From the NCBI RefSeq assembly GCF_003461625.1, contig NZ_QTXL01000002.1:409992-473991 (forward strand): a stretch of 64,000 nt of DNA, read 5' to 3'. The position numbers and the translations under genes were made by a program. The stretch's first letter is position 1, and each line of letters starts with the position of its first letter. A model generated the notes under the pieces. The model did no database searches. It worked only from the letters and a program-made list of their open reading frames with translations, and was not told the origin of the DNA. Below, in pieces: positions 53,268 to 63,330 of the stretch. This stretch comes from Clostridium sp. AF15-31. GTDB taxonomy: Bacteria; Bacillota; Clostridia; Lachnospirales; Lachnospiraceae.

Positions 53268-54145
53268 TACCATTTCCTCTTTTCCTTTAATTCATTGTAT
53301 ATCATAACATAATCATCATACCGCATCTTACTGATTCTGCCATCGCTGACAGCTTTCTTTACCAGGCATCCCGGTTCACTGATGTGATTACACATGTTAA
53401 ATTTACAGGTTCCTGTATATGCTGCAATCTCAGGAAAATACAGCTTCAGATCTTCTGCTTCGATTCCTTCTGTATATAACGAACTGAAACCCGGTGTATC
53501 CATAATATAAGTATCATCATCTACAAACATCAGCTCTGAATGTCTCGTTGTATGTTTTCCACGCTGGATCTTTTCACTTAAACCTCCCGTCTGCACATTG
53601 GCATCCGGAAATAATGAATTCAGTGTCGATGACTTGCCTACACCTGAAGGTCCTGCAAATACCGTTGTTTTCCCTTTTATAACTGCTTCTAACACATCAA
53701 TCCCATAGCCGCTTTCGGCACTGATAAACAATACCTCATAGCCACTCTTTGTATAAGATCTGCATATATCTTCACTCTGACGAAAGCCCTCCAGATCCAC
53801 TTTATTAAAGCAGATCACTGTAGGAACCTCATGCTGCTCCATATTGATCAGAAAGCGGTCAAGCAGATTGAAGTTAGGTGCTGGTGCAGACACTGCAAAA
53901 ATAATTACAGTCTGATCTACGTTTGCAACTGCAGGTCTGTTTAACCAGTTAAATCTGGGCAATATATCTTCAATATTGCCCAGATTCTTCTCTTCATCTA
54001 ATATCTCTATCTCAACATTATCGCCTACCAAAGGTTTAATCTTCCGATTCCGGAAGACACCCTTTGCTTTACATTCATATGTGATGCCGTTTTCACAGAC
54101 AACATAGTAGAAACCACCAATGCCTTTTATGATCTTACCTGTCAT
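53267..54145 (-). CDS. rsgA: ribosome biogenesis GTPase RsgA
   Basis: This 292-residue circularly permuted GTPase helps late 30S assembly. It has an N-terminal OB-fold (GDNVEIEILDEEKNLG), the G4 motif CFNKVDL placed before G1 (GPSGVGKSSTLN), G3 DTPGFSSL, and a C-terminal zinc site (CKFNMCNHISEPGC). A perfect 14-bp inverted repeat with 7-nt loop lies inside the gene at 53952-53986. Confidence 0.95.
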   Translation of the reverse strand: MTGKIIKGIGGFYYVVCENGITYECKAKGVFRNRKIKPLVGDNVEIEILDEEKNLGNIEDILPRFNWLNRPAVANVDQTVIIFAVSAPAPNFNLLDRFLINMEQHEVPTVICFNKVDLEGFRQSEDICRSYTKSGYEVLFISAESGYGIDVLEAVIKGKTTVFAGPSGVGKSSTLNSLFPDANVQTGGLSEKIQRGKHTTRHSELMFVDDDTYIMDTPGFSSLYTEGIEAEDLKLYFPEIAAYTGTCKFNMCNHISEPGCLVKKAVSDGRISKMRYDDYVMIYNELKEKRKW

Positions 54146-54153
54146 ACCTGCAC

Positions 54154-56379
54154 CTATTCCTTTGTAAAGGATGCTGATAAACCACTGGTGTTAAAGCTTG
54201 ATGTTACATCCTGTCCTTCTGAATCTGTGATCATAACCGTAAATGTACCGGAATCCTCTGATAAACCGCTGATGGAATCTGCTCCGCCGATATCCAGTGG
54301 GAAGGACTCCTCTCCGGCTGCTCCGGAATATATCTTATAAGTTGCATCTCCGATCGTATAAGATACGGTCACTGATACATTACCTGCTGCCTCAAAATCA
54401 TATCCTGCATTTGTGATAGCACCTGTAAATTTAACTGTATAGGAAACTGTTTCCGGTCCGTCACTGATCACATAATTGATCGTTGAACCTTCTTCTACCT
54501 TACTGTCTGCATCAATTTCCTGGCTGATCACCTTTCCTGCTTTTACATCATTACTGTTTGCATGGCTTGGATTTCCAACCAGTCCTGCATCACTCAGCAG
54601 AGATTCTGCTTCCTTCTCTGTCTTACCTACCAGATTTGGCACCGGTACATCCTGTACCTCTTTACCATTGCTGACAATGATCTTAACAGTAGAACCCTCC
54701 GGCTGCATTGTCTTTTCTTCCGGCGACTGACTGATTACATAATTTTTCTCTACTGTATCGTCATATTCATAACCATGGGTAACCGTAAAGCCTGCTTCTG
54801 TAAGCAAGGTTGTTGCCTGGTCATCGGAATATCCTCTGACATCCGGAACTTCTTTATCTTCCTTGCCTTCTGAAACCGTTACAACAATCTCCTCATCTGC
54901 TGAGACCGCCGTTCCTTCGTCTACGCTCTGACTGATTACATAGCCCTCCTGAACGTCATTGTCCTTCTTTGTTTCAAATGTATAGTTTGTGAATCCTGCT
55001 TTTTTCAGTTCTTCTTCTGCTGCTGTTTTATACAGACCTACTACATTGACCATTGGAATCGTTGCCTGTTCACTTGTAGTAACATCATCTGTACTGGCAT
55101 CACTGTTCTCATCTGTATCGTCAGTACTTTCTGTTGCTTCCGTAGTCGTCGGTGTATCTGTCGTATCCTTCTTTCCGGAGAATAGCTTGAAACCGGCAAT
55201 CTTAGAAATCAATAATGCAACAAGGATTGCAATGATAACTACAACTGCAATACTTGATATCATAATGATCTTTTTCAGTTTTGGATCCAGCTCATCCAGT
55301 TCTGCATCGTCATCATCTTCCGGCTGTCTGAGTTCTTCCTCGTTATCCTCCTCATCGTCGTCATCATCAAACAGATTATCAAATTTGGAAGGTGGTATGA
55401 TCGGTGTGTCTTCCGGATGCTCTTCCGGTTCCAGATCTTCCTCATCCAACACCGGCTCATTCATCTGCCTTCCTTCTTTGATTGCTTTCATTTCATCCGA
55501 GGTCATTTCAACCGTTGGCGAACTTGGCACGATTGGAGGCACAACAACACAGTCAATATCCGGATTTGCCTGCACGCGCTTCAGATCTGCGATCAAAGCA
55601 CTTGCTGTCAGATATCTGCGCTCTGCCTTCTTCTGTGTACATTTCAAAATAATCTTTTCCAGACTCGTCGGTATGTCCGGATAATATTCTCTAGGGGAGA
55701 TCATCTCACCCTGTATATGCATCAATGCAACCGCAACATTATTCTCTCCCTCAAATGGCACATGTCCGGTTACCATTTCATACATAGTGATACCAAGCGA
55801 ATAAATATCACTTCTTTCATCACTGAAGCCGCCTCTTGCCTGCTCCGGAGAAATATAATGAACACTTCCCATGGCATTTGCTGTCATAGTATTGGAAGAA
55901 GCTGCTCTTGCAATACCAAAATCTGTAACCTTGATTCCGCCATTTTTTGACACAATAATATTCTGTGGCTTTATATCTCTGTGGATCGTATGATTCTGAT
56001 GGGCTACTTCCAGTCCCTGTGCGATCTGGATCGCAATATTAATTGCCTCATCTGATTTCAGTCTTCCCTTTTCCTGAATATATTCCTTTAAGGTAATTCC
56101 TTCTACCAGTTCCATTACGATATAGTAAATGCCATTGTCCTCCCCGACATCATATACATTTACGATATTCGGATGGGATAATCCGGCTGCTGACTGCGCC
56201 TCGATCCTGAATTTTGTTACAAAATTCACATCGGAACTGAATTCCGGCTTTAAAACTTTTATTGCTACATATCTGTTCAGCACATGGCATTTTGCCTTAT
56301 AAACCTCAGACATTCCGCCCGTACCGATCAATTCTATTATCTCATAACGATTACTGAGTATCATTCCTGGATTTAACAT
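54154..56379 (-). CDS. pknB: PASTA-domain Ser/Thr protein kinase (PrkC/PknB type)
   Basis: This 741-residue membrane kinase has a kinase domain (GTGGMSEVYKAK, HRDIKPQNII, VTDFGIARAA, GSVHYISPEQARGG), an acidic linker, one transmembrane helix near 370-395 (IIMISSIAVVVIIAILVALL), a Thr-rich stalk and three PASTA repeats (VVGLYKTAAEEELKKAGFT; VRGYSDDQATTLLTEAGFT; LVGKTEKEAESLLSDAGL), then a small beta domain. It senses muropeptides and controls growth or germination. The start at 56379 follows GAGAGG at 7 nt. Confidence 0.94.
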   Translation of the reverse strand: MLNPGMILSNRYEIIELIGTGGMSEVYKAKCHVLNRYVAIKVLKPEFSSDVNFVTKFRIEAQSAAGLSHPNIVNVYDVGEDNGIYYIVMELVEGITLKEYIQEKGRLKSDEAINIAIQIAQGLEVAHQNHTIHRDIKPQNIIVSKNGGIKVTDFGIARAASSNTMTANAMGSVHYISPEQARGGFSDERSDIYSLGITMYEMVTGHVPFEGENNVAVALMHIQGEMISPREYYPDIPTSLEKIILKCTQKKAERRYLTASALIADLKRVQANPDIDCVVVPPIVPSSPTVEMTSDEMKAIKEGRQMNEPVLDEEDLEPEEHPEDTPIIPPSKFDNLFDDDDDEEDNEEELRQPEDDDDAELDELDPKLKKIIMISSIAVVVIIAILVALLISKIAGFKLFSGKKDTTDTPTTTEATESTDDTDENSDASTDDVTTSEQATIPMVNVVGLYKTAAEEELKKAGFTNYTFETKKDNDVQEGYVISQSVDEGTAVSADEEIVVTVSEGKEDKEVPDVRGYSDDQATTLLTEAGFTVTHGYEYDDTVEKNYVISQSPEEKTMQPEGSTVKIIVSNGKEVQDVPVPNLVGKTEKEAESLLSDAGLVGNPSHANSNDVKAGKVISQEIDADSKVEEGSTINYVISDGPETVSYTVKFTGAITNAGYDFEAAGNVSVTVSYTIGDATYKIYSGAAGEESFPLDIGGADSISGLSEDSGTFTVMITDSEGQDVTSSFNTSGLSASFTKE

Positions 56380-56393
56380 GTTTACACCTCTCA

Positions 56394-57116
56394 CTATTTT
56401 ACAGCAACCACAACGGAGATATTATCTTTTCCTCCATAATAGTTCGCTCTGTCAATCAATTTTTCAACCGCTGCTGTAATATCCCCGCTGTCTTCCATCA
56501 CGATTTCTTTTATCTCATCATCCTCGATCATATTGGTCAAGCCATCTGAACATAACAAAATCCTGTCATTTTCCTTCATATCTAACTCAAAGAAATCGAT
56601 CATGACCTTATCTGATATTCCCAGTGCTCTGGTTATTATATTTTTTTCGGGGTGATTTCTGCCTTTATTTCTGTCTAACTGTCCGGATCGTATCAATTCC
56701 TCCACAAGGGAATGATCCAGAGTTACCTGTCTGATATCATTATCTATAAAATACAGCCGGCTGTCCCCGATGTTTGCAACATACAGGGCATCTTCCTCAC
56801 ATACAGCCGCCACAAGGGTCGTTCCCATCCCTTTCAGATCTTCGTTCTCCCTTGCCATTCTGTATATCTTATCATTTGCATAAACAATCGCTCTTTTTAG
56901 AACGGATACCGAATTGTTCAATGTGCTTTCTTTTATATATTCTGTTACACATTCAATCGCAGTCCTTGATGCAACATCACCAGCTTTATGCCCCCCCATA
57001 CCGTCTGCTACTATGTACAGATTTGGCAGTGGTCCAACTGGCTCATCACAAAAGAAAATGCTGTCCTGATTCTGGGCTCGTTTCTTACCGATGTCTGTTC
57101 TACCATCCGATCTCAT
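56394..57116 (-). CDS. stp: PP2C-family Ser/Thr phosphatase (Stp/PrpC type)
   Basis: This 240-residue metal-dependent phosphatase, partner of the PASTA kinase, has metal ligands in QNQDSIFF, IVADGMGGHKAGDVAS, LLCSDGLTNMI and YYGGKDNISVVV. It lies directly upstream of the kinase gene, as is usual. Confidence 0.94.
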   Translation of the reverse strand: MRSDGRTDIGKKRAQNQDSIFFCDEPVGPLPNLYIVADGMGGHKAGDVASRTAIECVTEYIKESTLNNSVSVLKRAIVYANDKIYRMARENEDLKGMGTTLVAAVCEEDALYVANIGDSRLYFIDNDIRQVTLDHSLVEELIRSGQLDRNKGRNHPEKNIITRALGISDKVMIDFFELDMKENDRILLCSDGLTNMIEDDEIKEIVMEDSGDITAAVEKLIDRANYYGGKDNISVVVAVK

Positions 57117-57130
57117 CTGATGCCTCCCGT

Positions 57131-58195
57131 CTAAAAAGTCTCTTTTGCCTCTTCATATTTTCTTCGAAGCTGTCCACAGGCAGCATCAATATCTCTGCCC
57201 ATACTTCTTCTTATTGTAACATTTATATCTTTCTTTTCAAGTATATATTTGAATTTTTCAACAGAATCACCGAGTGAACGACAATACTCACGCTCTTTGA
57301 TCGGATTTACCGGAATCAGATTCACATGTCCGTGCATATTTTTTAGAAGCTCCGCCAGCTTATATGCATGCTCCGGTGTATCATTTTCATCCTTTACCAA
57401 TGAATATTCAAAGGTTACCCTTCTGCCTGTTTTTTCAAAATAATACCTGCATACTTCCATCAGTTCTGCGATCGAATACTTATTTGCAATCGGCAACAGC
57501 TTTCTTCTGTCTTCATCGGTCGGACTATGAAGAGACAAAGCAAATGTAATAGAAAGTTCCTCGTCTGCCAGTTTTTTTATTTGTGGAACCAGTCCGCAGC
57601 TTGAAACCGTAATATTTCTCTGGCTGATATTTTTGCCCCGCTCGTCATTGATGATCCGGATGAAACGAATCAGATTATCATAATTATCCAGAGGCTCTCC
57701 GGTTCCCATTACAACAATATTTGACACGCGTTCTCCTGTGATCCGTTCGATCGCATAGATCTGATCAAGCATCTCTGATGCTTCCAGATTCCGAATCAGA
57801 CCGCCTATTGTAGAGGCGCAGAACCGGCATCCCATACGGCATCCGACCTGAGAAGAAATACAGACGGAGTTTCCATGCTTATACCGCATCAGCACACTTT
57901 CCAATACATTTCCATCCTGTAAACGGAATAGAAATTTATTGGTTCCATCCTGTTTCGATACCAGTCTGGTCACCTCTTCTACACCATGCATGCCCTGCTT
58001 TTTAATCTCCTCGATCAGTTTCTTTGGAACATTTGTCATTTCTTCCGCATCTGCAATTCCTTTTTCATGCACCCATTCAAATATCTGTTTTGCACGGAAT
58101 GCCGGCTGTCCGACTGCCTTTACCCAGACTGCCAGTTCATCAAACATCATGGAGCGGATATCCAGTTTTTTTATATCTTCTATCTCTGTAAACAT
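57131..58195 (-). CDS. rlmN: dual-specificity 23S rRNA/tRNA A2-methyltransferase RlmN
   Basis: This radical SAM enzyme has the 4Fe-4S motif CRMGCRFCAS (CxxxCxxC), GTGEPLDNYDN, and the C-terminal SMGRDIDAACGQL containing the second catalytic Cys. It methylates A2503 and tRNA A37. The start at 58195 follows AGGAAGAG; a longer frame to 58216 contains that site. Confidence 0.95.
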   Translation of the reverse strand: MFTEIEDIKKLDIRSMMFDELAVWVKAVGQPAFRAKQIFEWVHEKGIADAEEMTNVPKKLIEEIKKQGMHGVEEVTRLVSKQDGTNKFLFRLQDGNVLESVLMRYKHGNSVCISSQVGCRMGCRFCASTIGGLIRNLEASEMLDQIYAIERITGERVSNIVVMGTGEPLDNYDNLIRFIRIINDERGKNISQRNITVSSCGLVPQIKKLADEELSITFALSLHSPTDEDRRKLLPIANKYSIAELMEVCRYYFEKTGRRVTFEYSLVKDENDTPEHAYKLAELLKNMHGHVNLIPVNPIKEREYCRSLGDSVEKFKYILEKKDINVTIRRSMGRDIDAACGQLRRKYEEAKETF

Positions 58196-58265
58196 ATCTT
58201 TCTCTTCCTGAACCATAGAATAACCGGAAAAGTGCTCTGCTCTCCGGCATCAATTTTCTTATCTG

Positions 58266-59615
58266 CTATTTCCGTCTGCGCAATCTTGAAATAAAAAATC
58301 CATCGCAGTGATCCACTCCCTGCAGCAAAGTGATATACCCTTTTTCTGCACGTTTTTTTAAACATTCCGGCATATAGTCAGAAAGGCTTTCCAGTTCGTA
58401 CTCTTCATGTGCCTTTAAAAATGCTGTCACGTTTTCTTCATTCTCGATCCGGTCGATCGTACAGGTTGAATAGATCAGTGCCCCTCCCGGTTTTACATAG
58501 ACGGCACAGACATCCAGAATCGTCTTTTGTATTGCTGCAAGTTCTCTTACCATATCCTCTGTTACATGATATTTAATATCATTTTTTCTCGCCATAACAC
58601 CAAGTCCGGAACAGGGAAGATCTGCAAGAACAACATCTGCTTTCTCAATCATATCCGGATCCGGAACCGCCGCATCCCATACCTTTGTTGATACGTTATG
58701 AAGTTCTAACCGTTCCAAATTCTCATCGATCTTATCAACCTTTTCTTCTGAGATATCACGCGCATATACATGTCCCCGTTCTCCGGTCTGTTCTGCCGCA
58801 TACATGGTCTTTCCGCCGGGAGCTGCACAGACATCAAGGATCACATCACCCGATCTGATCCCTGCTGCAAGCACCTGCAGGCTGGAGCTCTCATCCTGAA
58901 CCGTAAACAGGCCTTCATGGAATCCCGGAACCGTACGGATATAATCATATCCTGAAATAATCAGGGACGTCTGATTATAATATCCTTTTTCTACTTTTAT
59001 GCCTTTTTCGATCAGAATATTCCGAAATTTCTCAGTTGTCGTCTGCATCGTATTTACACGGATCGTTGTGCCACGATCCTGCTCGCCTGCCTGTAGAATC
59101 TGCTCTAACTGGTCTGTACTGTATTCCTTTAACAGAAATCCCACCAGCTCCTCCGGAACTGAATATTTCACAGACAGATATGATTCTACACCATCCTCCA
59201 TGGAAGGATAAGTAATTGCCGCTTTGTTCCTGCATACACTCCGGAGCACGCCATTTACATACCCTTTTAATGTCCGGAACCCTCTTTTTCCTGTCAGGTT
59301 CACATATTCATTACAGGCAGCTTCATCCGGTACTGCATCCATATAAAAAATCTCATATACTGCCATCCGTAAAATACAGCGGATGACCGGCTTACATTTT
59401 TTAATTTTTGTTTTTGAAAATTGATTAAGAATATAATCCAATCTGATCTTCTGCTCTGTTACACCCTCCGTCAACCGGCTGATGTAAGCACGTTCTTTTT
59501 TATTCATAAACTGATTTGCCCGGAGTGCTCCACCTAGAGCATCCCCTGCAAATCGATCATTACGGTCAATATCAAGCAGAATATCCAGAACGATCTCTCT
59601 TGAAGTTTTACTCAT
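58266..59615 (-). CDS. rsmB: 16S rRNA m5C967 methyltransferase RsmB
   Basis: This 449-residue protein has an N-terminal NusB-like RNA-binding domain (REIVLDILLDIDRNDRFAGD) and a SAM domain with VLDVCAAPGGKTMYAAE, LADLPCSGLGVM (first Cys) and YSTCTIDRIENEENV (nucleophile). It overlaps fmt by 8 nt. Confidence 0.94.
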   Translation of the reverse strand: MSKTSREIVLDILLDIDRNDRFAGDALGGALRANQFMNKKERAYISRLTEGVTEQKIRLDYILNQFSKTKIKKCKPVIRCILRMAVYEIFYMDAVPDEAACNEYVNLTGKRGFRTLKGYVNGVLRSVCRNKAAITYPSMEDGVESYLSVKYSVPEELVGFLLKEYSTDQLEQILQAGEQDRGTTIRVNTMQTTTEKFRNILIEKGIKVEKGYYNQTSLIISGYDYIRTVPGFHEGLFTVQDESSSLQVLAAGIRSGDVILDVCAAPGGKTMYAAEQTGERGHVYARDISEEKVDKIDENLERLELHNVSTKVWDAAVPDPDMIEKADVVLADLPCSGLGVMARKNDIKYHVTEDMVRELAAIQKTILDVCAVYVKPGGALIYSTCTIDRIENEENVTAFLKAHEEYELESLSDYMPECLKKRAEKGYITLLQGVDHCDGFFISRLRRRK

Positions 59616-60561
59616 ATATCATCTGACCTGTCTTAAGTTTATTTCCTGCAAGAAATGCTGCACAATCCATCGGCTTCTTGCCTTCCGGCTGAAGCTTTCT
59701 TATCATTAATGCTCCATTTCCACATGCAACCGTAAAGTTTTTCTTCGTCACACGAACGATCATTCCCGGAACGATCTGTGTTCCATCCTCCAATGCCTCC
59801 TCCGGTTGTTCACAAACGGAAGCCTCATAGATCCGTACAGTCTTCTGATTCATCTTCGTATAAGCAACCGGCCATGGCTGTAACCCACGGATCAGTCGTT
59901 CCAGAGAAGCTGCATCTTTTGTAAAATCAAGCTCTCCCATTTCTTTCTTCAGCATGGATGCGTAACAGCTTAACGAATCATCCTGTGGTGTCCGTATAGC
60001 TGTATGGTTTTCAAGCTTTGAAAGTGTAGACAGGATCAGCTCTGCACCTGCGTCTGCAAGTTTATCGTGAAGCGTAACTCCGGTATCGGTATCTGCGATC
60101 GGAACAACCGTCTTTTCGATCATATCTCCGGTATCTAATCCCTTTGCCATATACATCGTAGTAACACCGGATTCTGTCTCACCATTAATGATCGTCCACT
60201 CAATCGGAGCTGCTCCTCTGTATTTTGGAAGCAGTGACGCATGGATATTGATGCATCCGTACTGTGGAATATTTAAGATAGATTCCGGAAGGATCTGTCC
60301 ATAGGCTGCTACAACGATAGCATCCGGCTGATAGTCCCGGATAATCTGAACATTTTCTTCCTCCCTGAGTTTTACCGGCTGATAAACTGGTATATCAAGG
60401 GAAAGTGCCTTTTCCTTAACAGGTGTTGGCTGAAGTGTTTTTCCTCTTCCCTTCGGTTTATCCGGCTGCGTAAAACATGCAAGAACCTTGTGTCCTGCAT
60501 CTACGATTGCCTGCAAAGGCTTTACTGCAAATTCAGGGGTTCCCATATATATAATATTCAT
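59608..60561 (-). CDS. fmt: methionyl-tRNA formyltransferase
   Basis: This 317-residue enzyme formylates initiator tRNA. It has IYMGTPEFAVKPLQAI, INIHASLLPKYRGAAPI, the DTGDMI region and a C-terminal OB-like domain. The def gene lies just upstream, giving the matching deformylase. Confidence 0.96.
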   Translation of the reverse strand: MNIIYMGTPEFAVKPLQAIVDAGHKVLACFTQPDKPKGRGKTLQPTPVKEKALSLDIPVYQPVKLREEENVQIIRDYQPDAIVVAAYGQILPESILNIPQYGCINIHASLLPKYRGAAPIEWTIINGETESGVTTMYMAKGLDTGDMIEKTVVPIADTDTGVTLHDKLADAGAELILSTLSKLENHTAIRTPQDDSLSCYASMLKKEMGELDFTKDAASLERLIRGLQPWPVAYTKMNQKTVRIYEASVCEQPEEALEDGTQIVPGMIVRVTKKNFTVACGNGALMIRKLQPEGKKPMDCAAFLAGNKLKTGQMIYE

Positions 60562-60601
60562 ACGATTATCTCTGCCTCCTTATAGTCATCTGGTAATTCT
60601 T

Positions 60602-61063
60602 TTATTCTGTCTCGTATAAGCCATCTTCTACTTTATCTTTATATAAGATACCCTCCAGATGGTCTGCCTCATGGCAGATTGCCCGTGCCAGAAGTCCTTC
60701 CCCTGTTACTGTGATCTCATTCATATCTCGATCCAGGGCTTTGCACACAACACGCATCGGTCTTGTCACCTGACCAACCTTACCCGGAAGGCTCAGACAG
60801 CCCTCATCTCCGGTCTGTTCACCGGAAGTCTCTATGATTTCCGGATTAATGAGCGTCAACGGATTCTTATCTCCGATATCAATTACAACGATTCTTTTTA
60901 CGATTCCTACCTGTGGCGCTGCAAGCCCGACACCATTTGCCTCATACATAGTATCAAACATATCATCGATCAACTGAGATAACCGTGGAGTCATCTCCGT
61001 AACAGGCTTACATATCTTTCTTAAAATACTGTCACCATCGATTCTTATCTTTCTTGTTGCCAT
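60602..61063 (-). CDS. def: peptide deformylase
   Basis: This 153-residue metallo-enzyme removes the N-formyl group from nascent proteins. Motif 1 GVGLAAPQVG, motif 2 EGCLSLPG and motif 3 HEADHLEG (HExxH) are all complete. Confidence 0.96.
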   Translation of the reverse strand: MATRKIRIDGDSILRKICKPVTEMTPRLSQLIDDMFDTMYEANGVGLAAPQVGIVKRIVVIDIGDKNPLTLINPEIIETSGEQTGDEGCLSLPGKVGQVTRPMRVVCKALDRDMNEITVTGEGLLARAICHEADHLEGILYKDKVEDGLYETE

Positions 61064-61077
61064 CTCTCGTTCTCTCC

Positions 61078-63330
61078 TTAATACATATTTAAAGGATTAA
61101 AGTCAAATTGAAGACTTAAATCCTGAACTTCTTTTTTCTCTGATATATATTGTTCTATCTGATCTTTTAAAACCACCAGCTCATTATACCGATAATTCTT
61201 AATATAGACAACCCTTCTGTAAATATCACGGATTTTTGCAATTACCGGAGCTGACGGTCCTATTATCTTCATGTTCCGGTCATCTACCGAACAGCTTCTG
61301 ATATAATCACAGATATCCTCCGCCATCTGATCCAGAAAGGCTTCATCTGAACTTACCATCAATACCACCATCATATTCCATTCCGGTGGATATTTCATCA
61401 GTCCCCGATATGCCTCTTCTTCTTTATAAAAATAGGAATAATCCTGTCCGGCTGCTGCTTTTATCGCATAATGCTCCGGCTTATAGGTCTGGATCACAAC
61501 CTTTCCCGGCTGTTCCCCTCTTCCGGCTCTTCCTGCCGCCTGGGTGATCAGATCAAAAGTCCGTTCTCCTGCACGGTAATCATTCTGAAACAGTGTAAGG
61601 TCTGCAAGAATGATCCCAACCAGTGTTACATTTGCAAAATCATGTCCTTTTACGATCATCTGTGTTCCGACCAGAATATCAGCTTCTCCGTTTCCAAACT
61701 TTTCCAGGATCTGTTCATGCGCATTCTTCGCAGTTGTCGTATCCTTATCCATACGAAGGATCCTCGCCTGCGGAAACAATCTCTGTACCTCTTCCTCCAC
61801 CTTCTGAGTTCCGGTTCCATATCCGCCGATCAACCCTGAATGACAGGAAGGACATACTTTTGGCTGAGGCATCTGGAATCCACAATAATGACAGATCATC
61901 TGATTATTTCCATGCCTGGTCAGGCTGACATCACAGTGTGGACATTTCAGTGCCTCCCCACAACTTCTGCATGACACGAAACTGTTATATCCTCTTTTAT
62001 TGATAAACAACATTACCTGCTGCCTGCGGGCAAGCCGATCCGCGATATCATCTGCAAGTTCCCGACTTATGATCGATCGGTTTCCTGCTTTTAATTCCTT
62101 TCTCAGGTCAACGATTGATGTCTTTGCGAGTTGTCCGCTTCCTGCACGTTCATGCAGTTCAAGCAAACGATATGTCCCGTTAAGTGCCCTGTGATAACTC
62201 TCAACGGACGGAGTTGCCGAACCAAGCAATACACTTGCATGTTCAAGCTCCGCCCTTTTTACTGCTGTCTCTCTTGCATGATACTTCGGCGGATAATCAC
62301 TCTTATAACTTGATTCGTGTTCCTCATCTATAATAATGATCCCCAGCTTCTGAAATGGTGCAAATAATGCCGAACGTGGACCGATCACAACATCTACATC
62401 CCCGTTCTTTGCCCGCATGAACTGGTCATATTTTTCTCCATCACTCAATCTGGAATTCAGGATTGTCACCCGGTCTCCAAAGTAATTCCGGAAATACCGT
62501 ACGGTCTGATATGTCAGTGCAATTTCCGGGATCAGAACGATCGCCTGTTTTCCCATCTCCACTGTTTTCTTTACAATATTCACATAGACTTCTGTCTTAC
62601 CGCTGCCGGTAATTCCATGCAACAGATAAGTCTGTTGATGTCCCTGTTCCATATCATGGGTTATCTCATCTACTACAATCTGCTGTTCTTTGTTTAAAGT
62701 GATCTGAAATCCCTCTTTATAGTCATAAATCCCCGCCGTCCGATATCGTTCTTTGCTGATGACTGCGATGACTTTTTCCTGCTGCATCGCTTTCAGTGTA
62801 ACCGAAGAGATATTCAGTCTCTGTCTGACAATATCCATTGACAGATACCGTTCCGGCAATTCTTCCAGCGCCTGTAGCAGCCGCAGCTTCGCCTGTGCAT
62901 GTTTTTTCTGATATTGTTCTCTGACCTGTGCTAACTGTTCTGCATCCATCTGATCCGTCAGCACAACCATCTGATCCGTCAACTGCCGGATCGTCTTCTT
63001 TACCGGCATTACCATGCGGATTGCATTGATCATTGTAGATCCATAGTTCTCCCGGATCCATGCAGCGAGCGCAAGCAGTCGTCCTTCCACCGGAACCGAC
63101 CGATCACAAAGTTCTGCAATCTTCTTGATCCGATCCGGCTGATATTCCGTCTGATCCGAAAAACCGATCACATATCCTGTACGAAGGTGGTTGCCTCTGC
63201 CAAATGGGATTTTAACCATGCTTCCTATCTGGATTTTTTCCTGTAATTCATCCGGTATCCGGTATTGAAACGGCCGGTCAATGGCTTCATGCGAAATATC
63301 GATTATTATATCCGCATATCTTGGTAACAT
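61078..63330 (-). CDS. priA: primosomal protein N' (PriA helicase)
   Basis: This 750-residue replication-restart helicase has an N-terminal DNA-binding domain (VDISHEAID-like start, IPFGRGNHLRTGYVIGF), Walker A LLHGITGSGKTEVYVNI, DEEH box, zinc-ribbon cysteines (CRSCGEALKCPHCD, CHYCGFQMPQPKVCPSC) and helicase motif VI (TQAAGRAGRG). GGAGG lies 6 nt before the ATG, inside the end of murE, which it overlaps by 44 bp. Confidence 0.96.
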   Translation of the reverse strand: MLPRYADIIIDISHEAIDRPFQYRIPDELQEKIQIGSMVKIPFGRGNHLRTGYVIGFSDQTEYQPDRIKKIAELCDRSVPVEGRLLALAAWIRENYGSTMINAIRMVMPVKKTIRQLTDQMVVLTDQMDAEQLAQVREQYQKKHAQAKLRLLQALEELPERYLSMDIVRQRLNISSVTLKAMQQEKVIAVISKERYRTAGIYDYKEGFQITLNKEQQIVVDEITHDMEQGHQQTYLLHGITGSGKTEVYVNIVKKTVEMGKQAIVLIPEIALTYQTVRYFRNYFGDRVTILNSRLSDGEKYDQFMRAKNGDVDVVIGPRSALFAPFQKLGIIIIDEEHESSYKSDYPPKYHARETAVKRAELEHASVLLGSATPSVESYHRALNGTYRLLELHERAGSGQLAKTSIVDLRKELKAGNRSIISRELADDIADRLARRQQVMLFINKRGYNSFVSCRSCGEALKCPHCDVSLTRHGNNQMICHYCGFQMPQPKVCPSCHSGLIGGYGTGTQKVEEEVQRLFPQARILRMDKDTTTAKNAHEQILEKFGNGEADILVGTQMIVKGHDFANVTLVGIILADLTLFQNDYRAGERTFDLITQAAGRAGRGEQPGKVVIQTYKPEHYAIKAAAGQDYSYFYKEEEAYRGLMKYPPEWNMMVVLMVSSDEAFLDQMAEDICDYIRSCSVDDRNMKIIGPSAPVIAKIRDIYRRVVYIKNYRYNELVVLKDQIEQYISEKKEVQDLSLQFDFNPLNMY

